Shown here: positions 1 through 5,227 of the stretch, piece by piece | Layout: every line of letters starts with the position of its first letter | Numbering within the stretch: the first letter of the stretch is position 1 | Source: Chloroflexota bacterium | Lineage (GTDB): Bacteria > Chloroflexota > Anaerolineae > Anaerolineales > UBA11657 | Length of the DNA stretch: 6,169 nucleotides | Direction: 5' to 3' | Assembly (NCBI GenBank): GCA_003670425.1 | Contig: QWRL01000146.1 | Location: 1 to 6,169 of the forward strand | Notes under the pieces: model-generated | The model's input: the letters and a program-made list of their open reading frames with translations, nothing else | Told to the model about the DNA's origin: nothing | The model's database searches: none | Program-made: the position numbers and the translations under genes

Positions 1-404
1 GGGTGTATGCGACGCAGGGTTTCGTGTGGGGCACGCCGCTTGTCACTGCGGACAGAATCTACTTCGGTGACTTGGACGGAGTTGTGTACTGCGTGAACCG
101 CAGCAGTGGCAGTGAGATTTGGCGCGCGACTGCTGCCGGATCCGTGCGCGGCACACCGGCGCTCGATGGCGACAAACTTTTTGTGGTGACCGACAGCGGC
201 TTTGTGCATGCCTTTAACGCCGGCAGCGGCACACCTGCGTGGCAGCTGGAGCTGGACGCCAAGAATGCTGAACGCCTGCTGGACTCGCCGATTGCGGCGA
301 ACGGCCTGCTATATGTTTCCGCCTACAATGGCGAGCACCTGCTGTACGCGCTGCTGCAAGAGAGCGGCACAACCAGCTGGTTCTTCCCTCCTGCTACGAG
401 GTAG
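1..404 (+). CDS. PQQ-like beta-propeller repeat protein, 3' end (partial)
   Basis: The reading frame is open from the left edge (first whole codon at base 3) to TAG at 402-404, so only the last 133 residues are present. It shows about three beta-propeller blades of the PQQ/BamB (quinoprotein-like) type: a GTP turn at residues 10-12 and again at 50-52, a related DSP at 94-96, and blade-closing tryptophans at 40, 80 and 126, giving a period near 40 residues. Each blade has the family pattern of a hydrophobic strand, a DG/SG/NG turn, a further strand and SGxxxW. Such proteins are usually exported or membrane-anchored scaffolds; a signal peptide or anchor, if any, would lie outside the window. 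No PQQ-binding or catalytic residues can be judged from this fragment, so enzyme activity should not be assumed. It ends seven bases before yidC, and its last codons contain the yidC ribosome binding site, so the two are probably co-transcribed. Confidence 0.85.
   Translation, partial: VYATQGFVWGTPLVTADRIYFGDLDGVVYCVNRSSGSEIWRATAAGSVRGTPALDGDKLFVVTDSGFVHAFNAGSGTPAWQLELDAKNAERLLDSPIAANGLLYVSAYNGEHLLYALLQESGTTSWFFPPATR
398..402 (+). promoter_or_regulatory. Ribosome binding site of yidC
   Basis: GAGGT lies nine bases before the ATG at 412 and overlaps the stop codon of the beta-propeller gene. It supports ATG 412 as the yidC start rather than the in-frame upstream codons from 202, which lie inside the preceding gene. 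The overlap also suggests translational coupling. Confidence 0.6.
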
Positions 405-411
405 CCAGCCC

Positions 412-1332
412 ATGTGGAGCGAACTAATCGTTTACCCGTTCACTAATACGCTGCTGTTGCTGTATGTGTGGCTGGGCCACAGCTTCACCGCGGCGTTGAT
501 TGTGCTCACGGTTGGGATCCGCGCCTTGCTCACGCCGCTGACGGCGCGCCAGCAAAAGACGCAGATACAGATGCAGGAACTGCAGCCGGACATCAAGCGC
601 ATTCAAGAAAAGTACAAGGGCGAGCCCGAGAAAATGCAGAAGGAGCTGCTCAAAATTGGCTACAACCCGGCCGCCATGCTGGGTGGCTGCCTGCCCACGC
701 TGATTCAGTTTCCAATCTTAATTGGCGTCTATCAGTCCATCCTGAATGCAATTCCATCGACACCATTGCAAATGATGGACTTGTATCACGGCGTTTACCC
801 GTGGCTGTTTCCAAACTTCGACAGCCTGCTGCCCGTAAATCGTTTCTTGATCTGGATGGACCTGACGCAGCCCGACCGCATTTACCTGCCGTGGTTTCCA
901 GTGTTGGGAATTCCAATCCTGCCCATCTTTGTTGTGCTGACAACTCTGGTGCAGCAAAAAATGATGACGCCGCCGAGCACGGCCGGTGCGAACGATGCAT
1001 CGGCACAAATGCAGCGCTCGATGATGACCACCATGCCGCTAATGTTCGGCTTCTTTGCGCTACAATTTGCGTCGGGCTTGTCCATTTACTTCATTACTTC
1101 TAACCTGGCCGGGATTGGACAGTACGCATTCCTGAACCGCGCCAATTTTAGCTGGGGCAAACTGACATTGCCGGGCGGCATCAGCATGCCATGGCCAAAC
1201 TACACCACCAAGCCAGCCGCTAACGCGCGCCCAAGTGTGGTGCCGCCACCAAACAATCCGCCCGGCGGATCCGGTACGCCACCCGCCAAGCGCAAGCCGC
1301 GCAAATCGCGCGGGCGTGGAGACGGGGCATAA
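412..1332 (+). CDS. yidC: Membrane protein insertase YidC/Oxa1 family
   Basis: This 306-residue protein inserts and folds membrane proteins in the cytoplasmic membrane, alone or with SecYEG. It has the Oxa1 core: a first membrane segment at about 12-34, followed by the conserved Arg37 that lies in the hydrophilic groove of the family; a charged, helical cytoplasmic hairpin loop at about 44-82; the signature around N84-P85 and G91-C92-L93-P94 leading into the second segment (about 92-113); then hydrophobic segments at about 162-181, 208-222 and 224-241. There is no P1 periplasmic domain and no lipobox cysteine near the N-terminus, unlike E. coli YidC and Bacillus SpoIIIJ respectively. The C-terminus is proline-rich and then strongly basic (about 292-303), like ribosome-contacting tails of Oxa1-type proteins. 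The start is set by the family N-terminus and the upstream GAGGT. The gene is followed by jag, its usual partner. Confidence 0.96.
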   Translation: MWSELIVYPFTNTLLLLYVWLGHSFTAALIVLTVGIRALLTPLTARQQKTQIQMQELQPDIKRIQEKYKGEPEKMQKELLKIGYNPAAMLGGCLPTLIQFPILIGVYQSILNAIPSTPLQMMDLYHGVYPWLFPNFDSLLPVNRFLIWMDLTQPDRIYLPWFPVLGIPILPIFVVLTTLVQQKMMTPPSTAGANDASAQMQRSMMTTMPLMFGFFALQFASGLSIYFITSNLAGIGQYAFLNRANFSWGKLTLPGGISMPWPNYTTKPAANARPSVVPPPNNPPGGSGTPPAKRKPRKSRGRGDGA

Positions 1333-1352
1333 TAGAGTCAGACTTGCATATT

Positions 1353-1356
1353 GGAG
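1353..1356 (+). promoter_or_regulatory. Ribosome binding site of jag
   Basis: GGAG is four bases before ATG 1361. The spacing is short but acceptable, and it favours this ATG over in-frame upstream codons, which overlap the yidC coding region. Confidence 0.45.
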
Positions 1357-1360
1357 TGCG

Positions 1361-1876
1361 ATGAACCATTTACCTGAAAGCTCTCACGCGGGGACGGAAG
1401 CGGATAGTATTGCCGCCGAATGCGCGCAGCGCATTGCTGAAGATTTGCTGCGGCTGATGGATTTCACCGGCACGGTGCGCATCTCGCAAACCGCTGCCGT
1501 CCATCCCGAAGAAAGCGCGCCGCTGATGGTGGAAATGCTCGGCGATGACCTGCAAGAACTGGTGGGGCCAAAAGCCGAGGTGCTGAATGCGCTGCAGCTG
1601 CTGCTGCGCGCGCTGGTGGCACGCGAGATTGGCGCCCCCGCCAACTTGCTGCTGGATATCGGCGGCTACCGCGCCCACCGCGTGGAGCAGCTGAACCGGC
1701 TGGCACTGCGCATGGCAGAGCAGGCCGTCGAACAGCAGAAGATCATCAAGATGGAACCGATGCCGGCCTTCGAGCGGCGCCTGGTGCATTTGGCGCTGCG
1801 CGAGTTTGAAGGCGCCCGCACCCAGAGCGAGGGTGAAGGCGACCTGCGGCGGGTCGTAATCTCACCCACAACTTAG
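1361..1876 (+). CDS. jag: Jag/KhpB-type KH-R3H RNA-binding protein, short form
   Basis: This 171-residue cytoplasmic protein matches the C-terminal two domains of Jag (SpoIIIJ-associated protein, KhpB), an RNA-binding protein encoded beside yidC in many bacteria. A KH-like domain covers about 55-125. Its usual GxxG loop reads G69-P-K-A72, followed by the typical LNALQ helix at 75-79 and a Y103-R104 segment. An R3H domain follows, with the E-P-M-x-A-x-E-R start at 132-139, the defining R139-xxx-H143 pair, and the family ending RRVVISP at 163-169. The separate Jag_N domain of about 50 residues found in Bacillus and many others is absent; residues 1-50 are instead an acidic, alanine-rich helix that may correspond to the linker and start of the KH fold. 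The start follows the GGAG at 1353. It sits 28 bases after yidC and 14 bases before parA. Confidence 0.9.
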   Translation: MNHLPESSHAGTEADSIAAECAQRIAEDLLRLMDFTGTVRISQTAAVHPEESAPLMVEMLGDDLQELVGPKAEVLNALQLLLRALVAREIGAPANLLLDIGGYRAHRVEQLNRLALRMAEQAVEQQKIIKMEPMPAFERRLVHLALREFEGARTQSEGEGDLRRVVISPTT

Positions 1877-1890
1877 CAGCGGCGCGGGCA

Positions 1891-2670
1891 ATGCCTCGCA
1901 TCTATGCTTTTGTAAACCAAAAGGGCGGCGTGGGCAAAACCACCACCGCCATCAATATGGGCGCTTTCCTGGCGCAGCAGAACCAGCGCGTGCTGCTGGT
2001 TGACCTCGACCCGCAAGGCAACGCCACCTCCAGCCTTGGCGTAGACAAAAAAAATCTGACAACCGGCACCTATCCGCTGCTGCTGGGCGAAGACCTGCGC
2101 CTTGATGCGCACACGCTGCACAACACTGCGCTGCAGATGTCGCTGGTGCCAGCCGGACCGGGCCTGGCTGCGGCAGAAGTGGAGCTGGTGCCCGAGCCGC
2201 TGCGCGAGTACCGCTTGCGCAACGTACTGCTGCAGGCCGAGCGCTACGATTACGTGCTGATTGACTGCCCGCCATCACTCGGGCTGCTAACCCTCAACGG
2301 GCTGGTGGCAGCCGACTCGGTTGTCATTCCGGTGCAGTGCGAATTTTTTGCACTGGAGGGCTTGGGGCAGCTGCTGGAAACCATTTACCGTGTGCGCCGC
2401 GCTTTCAAAACTCCGCTGCGCATTCGCGGCCTGCTGATGACCATGTACGATGGGCGCGCGCATCTCTCGCAGCAAGTGGTGGATGAAGTGCGCAAACATT
2501 TTCCCGGCAAAGTCTTTCGCGCAGTGGTGCCGCGCAATGTACGCCTCGCCGAGGCACCCTCGCACGGCCTGCCAATCAGCGCGTACGACCCAAACTGCAG
2601 CGGCGCGCGCGCCTACGCTGCCGCCACCGAAGAATTGCTGCAGGGCGACCTCGCCGGCACACCGGCATAG
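1891..2670 (+). CDS. parA: Chromosome partitioning ATPase ParA (Soj)
   Basis: This 259-residue Walker-type ATPase forms ATP-dependent dimers on nucleoid DNA and, with ParB, moves the replication origin region. The deviant Walker A motif KGGVGKTTT is at 11-19 (signature Lys11, P-loop Lys16). The switch I/A' motif DLDPQGNAT is at 38-46 with the catalytic-type Asp40, and Walker B with switch II, LIDCPPSLG, is at 123-131. The late PRNVRLAEAPSHG block at 214-226 carries Arg215 and Arg218, in the region where Soj proteins have arginines for nonspecific DNA binding. There is no N-terminal helix-turn-helix, so it is the short chromosomal Soj type, of normal family length. The start fits the family N-terminus, though no Shine-Dalgarno sequence is visible before it. 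parB follows after three bases. An eight-A run at codons 53-55 leaves the frame intact. Confidence 0.97.
   Translation: MPRIYAFVNQKGGVGKTTTAINMGAFLAQQNQRVLLVDLDPQGNATSSLGVDKKNLTTGTYPLLLGEDLRLDAHTLHNTALQMSLVPAGPGLAAAEVELVPEPLREYRLRNVLLQAERYDYVLIDCPPSLGLLTLNGLVAADSVVIPVQCEFFALEGLGQLLETIYRVRRAFKTPLRIRGLLMTMYDGRAHLSQQVVDEVRKHFPGKVFRAVVPRNVRLAEAPSHGLPISAYDPNCSGARAYAAATEELLQGDLAGTPA
2047..2054 (+). repeat. A8 homopolymer inside parA
   Basis: Eight consecutive A bases encode Lys53-Lys54 and the first two bases of Asn55. It is a potential slippage site. A shift to the -1 frame runs to a TGA at about 2103-2105, and a +1 shift meets TGA at about 2057-2059, so slipped products would be short N-terminal ParA fragments. 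The run itself is directly seen; any function is speculation. Confidence 0.6.
2653..2666 (+). promoter_or_regulatory. Small hairpin at the parA/parB junction
   Basis: GCCGG (2653-2657) and CCGGC (2662-2666) form a perfect five-pair stem with a CACA loop. It lies seven bases before the parB ATG, just where a ribosome binding site would be expected, and no Shine-Dalgarno sequence is present. It may tie parB translation to ribosomes finishing parA, or it may be only a by-product of GC-rich codons. It is not a terminator because no U-tract follows. Confidence 0.3.
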
Positions 2671-2673
2671 ACC

Positions 2674-3531
2674 ATGGCTGACCCCAAAAAACGCGGCCTT
2701 GGGCGCGGCTTGGAAACACTCATCCCGGCGCTGGCCAACGCGGATGACAGCATTGCCGAGGTGGCGCTGGCGTCCATCAAGCCCAACCCGCGCCAGCCGC
2801 GCACGCACTTTGATGCCGCCGAGCTGGAGGAGCTGGCAGCCTCCATCCGTGAGCATGGCGTGCTGCAGCCAGTGGTGCTGGCACGCGCGCTGGATGGCGA
2901 GGGCTATTACCTGATTGCCGGGCACCGGCGCTGGCAAGCCGCCAAACTGGCCGGCCGCACAAAAATTGCAGCCGTGGTGCGCGATGCGCCGGATGATCGC
3001 GGCCTGCTGGAACTGGCGCTGATTGAAAATGTGCAGCGCAGCAACCTAAACGCGCTGGAGACCGCCGCCGCCTACCAAACCCTGGCCGACGACTTTGGCC
3101 TCTCGCACGAAGAGATTGCAAAGCGCGTTGGCAAACGGCGCACCACCGTCTCCAACACGCTGCGCCTGATGCGCCTTGCCGCTCCGCTGCAGGCGGCGCT
3201 GACGCGTGGCATCATCAGCGAAGGCCACGCGCGCGCGCTGCTGGGCCTGCCCGAGGCAGACGCGCAAACCGCAGCGCTGGCCAACATCGTCAAGCGCGAA
3301 CTTTCTGTGCGCCAGACGGAGCAGCTTGTGCGCCAGCTGCAAGGCGAGAAGCATCCCGCCAAGCGCCGCACCAAGCAGTCTGCGTCTGTGGCCGAGCTGG
3401 AGAACCGTGTGCGCGACAAGCTGGGAACCAAAGTGGCGCTGCGCCGCGGCCGCAAGGGCAAAGGCTCGCTCATAATCTACTTCTACTCGGATGAGGAACT
3501 TGAAGCGCTGATCAAGCACCTGCGCGCTTAA
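2674..3531 (+). CDS. parB: Chromosome partitioning protein ParB (Spo0J)
   Basis: This 285-residue protein is the centromere-binding CTPase clamp that loads at parS, spreads on DNA and stimulates ParA. The N-terminus (5-18) has the KKRGLGRGL basic peptide that touches ParA. The ParB/Srx N-domain covers about 28-122, with P-N-P-x-Q-P-R at 37-43, the box II motif G83-H84-R85-R86-W87, and E118-N119-x-Q121-R122. The canonical GERR glutamate is replaced by His84. A helix-turn-helix for parS binding spans about 143-167, followed by the ISEGHARALLGL segment at about 196-207. The C-terminal dimerisation domain is at about 237-284, with a basic stretch just before its last strand. Length is normal for Spo0J. 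It starts three bases after parA, as in a classical parAB operon, and is probably translationally coupled. No parS-like palindrome was noticed in the window. Confidence 0.97.
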   Translation: MADPKKRGLGRGLETLIPALANADDSIAEVALASIKPNPRQPRTHFDAAELEELAASIREHGVLQPVVLARALDGEGYYLIAGHRRWQAAKLAGRTKIAAVVRDAPDDRGLLELALIENVQRSNLNALETAAAYQTLADDFGLSHEEIAKRVGKRRTTVSNTLRLMRLAAPLQAALTRGIISEGHARALLGLPEADAQTAALANIVKRELSVRQTEQLVRQLQGEKHPAKRRTKQSASVAELENRVRDKLGTKVALRRGRKGKGSLIIYFYSDEELEALIKHLRA

Positions 3532-3561
3532 GTTGCACCGCACCCGGCCCGCCACAACTCC

Positions 3562-5193
3562 ATGACCGGCACCCACCCGCTTAGTCCGCACCTGATTCTC
3601 TTTAATGGGCGCGTCCATACTTTGGGCGCACAGCAGAATGTGCCGGCGCAAGCCATTGCGTTGCGCGCCGGGGAAGTGCTGGCTGTGGGCTCAGACCAAA
3701 CCGTGCGGGCGCTTGCCGGTCCGCAGACGGAGCAGGTGAACTTGCGGGGCCGCACCATCCTGCCGGGATTGACCGACGCACATTTGCACTTTGAGCACTT
3801 GGCGCTCAGCCTGGCCCGCGTGGATGTGGGCGCTCCCACAAAAGCCGAAGCCCTGCAGCGCGTGGCGGCGCGCGCTGCGACCGTGCCTGCGGGCACTTGG
3901 GTTGTGGGCCACGGCTGGAGGCAAGGCGAATGGGACGGCGCGTTTCCTTTGGCCAGCGAGCTGGACAGTACCGTGCCGCTGCACCCGGTATTCCTTTTTG
4001 ACAGCTCGCATCACATGGCTTGGGTGAACAGCGCAGCCTTGCGCGCATCCGGCATTCAAGCCGGCACTGCGGACCCGGCTGGCGGCCGCATCAGCCGCGA
4101 CGCGCGCGGCCAGGCTGACGGCATGCTGTTTGAAACCGCCTGCGATTTGGCTTACGACAAGATACCGTCCCCAACGCCCGCACAGCGCGCCACCTTGATG
4201 GCCGCAGCCCAAAAGAATGCCTGGCAAGTTGGCCTCACCGGCATTCATGATTTCGACCGGCGCGCTGCCTTTGTCGCCTTCCAACAACTGCGGGCCGAGC
4301 ACAAGCTTGGGCTGCGCGTGCTAAAGCATGTGCCCGTGGAGCAGCTGGACGAAGCGATTGCGCTTGGCCTGCGCAGCGGCTTGGGCGACGACTGGCTGCG
4401 CATTGGAAACATTAAAATCTTCATCGATGGTGCCCTGGGGCCGCGCACGGCTTCCATGCTGCTACCGTACGAAAACGAGGCAGCCAACACCGGCATGCAG
4501 CTGATGGACAAGGAAGAGCTTGCAGACAAAGCCAGCCGCGCCAGTGCTGCCGGCTTGCCCATCACCGTGCATGCAATTGGCGACCGCGCCAACCATGATG
4601 TACTGGATGTACTGGAGGCCGTGCGGCGCGAGGAAGCGCAGCGCGGCGAAACGCCCGCCATGCGCCGCCACCGGATTGAACATGTGCAGCTGTTGCATGC
4701 AGCGGATGCGGTCCGCCTTGGGGCGCTGGGTGTTGTCGCATCGATGCAGCCCATTCATGCACTGGGGGACATGGCTACCGCTGAACGCTATTGGGGCGCG
4801 CGCTGCGCCGGCGCGTATGCGTGGCGCACGCAGCTGCAGGCCGGGGCAGTGCTGGCCTTCGGCAGCGATGCGCCGGTTGAATCGTACAACCCGTTTTACG
4901 GACTGTACGCTGCGGTCACACGCATGCAGCCGGATGCTGCGCCCGGAGCGAGTGCCTGGTACCCGGAGCAGCGCCTCACGCTGGCGGAGGCCTTGGCCGG
5001 CTACACCAGCGGTGCGGCCTATGCCGCCGGCATGGAAGACCGGCTGGGCACGCTGCAGCCCGGCTGGCTCGCAGACTTAATAATTACAGACCGCGATATC
5101 TTTACCTGCAGTGCGCATGAACTGCGCGCCACGCAGGTGGTTGGCACAATTGTGGGCGGCGAGTGGAAGCACCGCCTGCCCGAGCTGGATTAG
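3562..5193 (+). CDS. Amidohydrolase family 3 protein (YtcJ-like metal-dependent hydrolase)
   Basis: This 543-residue, probably cytoplasmic enzyme (no signal peptide) belongs to the amidohydrolase superfamily, family 3, which includes Bacillus YtcJ and N-substituted formamide deformylase. The N-terminal beta-sandwich strand is at about 10-66. The metal motif is at the end of PGLTDAHLHF (His74, His76). A KIFIDGAL segment (285-292) contains Lys285, a candidate carboxylated metal bridge. HAIGDRAN (337-344) supplies His337, RIEH (371-374) supplies His374, and GSDAP (434-438) supplies the catalytic Asp436. The C-terminal part closes the sandwich with the PGWLADLIITD segment typical of the family. 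All expected metal ligands appear intact, so it should be active on a C-N or related bond, but the substrate cannot be read from the sequence. It lies 30 bases after parB with no terminator, so it may be read through from the par operon. No Shine-Dalgarno sequence precedes ATG 3562, but the N-terminus fits the family. Confidence 0.92.
   Translation: MTGTHPLSPHLILFNGRVHTLGAQQNVPAQAIALRAGEVLAVGSDQTVRALAGPQTEQVNLRGRTILPGLTDAHLHFEHLALSLARVDVGAPTKAEALQRVAARAATVPAGTWVVGHGWRQGEWDGAFPLASELDSTVPLHPVFLFDSSHHMAWVNSAALRASGIQAGTADPAGGRISRDARGQADGMLFETACDLAYDKIPSPTPAQRATLMAAAQKNAWQVGLTGIHDFDRRAAFVAFQQLRAEHKLGLRVLKHVPVEQLDEAIALGLRSGLGDDWLRIGNIKIFIDGALGPRTASMLLPYENEAANTGMQLMDKEELADKASRASAAGLPITVHAIGDRANHDVLDVLEAVRREEAQRGETPAMRRHRIEHVQLLHAADAVRLGALGVVASMQPIHALGDMATAERYWGARCAGAYAWRTQLQAGAVLAFGSDAPVESYNPFYGLYAAVTRMQPDAAPGASAWYPEQRLTLAEALAGYTSGAAYAAGMEDRLGTLQPGWLADLIITDRDIFTCSAHELRATQVVGTIVGGEWKHRLPELD
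4597..4614 (+). repeat. Tandem 9-base repeat in the amidohydrolase gene
   Basis: GATGTACTG occurs twice in direct succession, encoding Asp-Val-Leu twice, just after the HAIGDRAN motif. The phase is kept. The spacing from HAIGDRAN to the following helix looks normal for the family, so this is probably codon coincidence rather than a recent duplication. Confidence 0.4.
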
Positions 5194-5227
5194 CCGCGCC
5201 GCCGGCAAAGCGGATCGCACGCCACCA

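Noticed and set aside
202..411. Extension of the yidC frame upstream of ATG 412
   Set aside because: It overlaps the beta-propeller gene in another frame, the extra residues do not resemble any YidC N-terminus, and ATG 412 has a good ribosome binding site.
1320..1360. Promoter in the AT-richer yidC-jag gap (CATAAT at 1328-1333)
   Set aside because: No suitable -35 element lies about 17 bases upstream, and the gap is only 28 bases within a tightly packed same-strand cluster.
2287..2937. Long leftward reading frame (216 codons) across parA and parB
   Set aside because: It is antisense to two firmly identified genes, has no recognisable motifs, and such frames are expected opposite GC-rich coding DNA.
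3531..3559. Inverted repeat AGTTG/CAACT after parB as a terminator
   Set aside because: The stem is only five pairs with a 19-base loop and no U-tract, so it is too weak to call.
4597..4614. Recent in-frame duplication in the amidohydrolase
   Set aside because: The two GATGTACTG units fit the normal family spacing after HAIGDRAN, so no insertion is implied.
5194..5227. Terminator between the convergent amidohydrolase and selB genes
   Set aside because: Only a four-pair CCGC/GCGG stem (5199-5213) is visible and no T-run follows on either strand.
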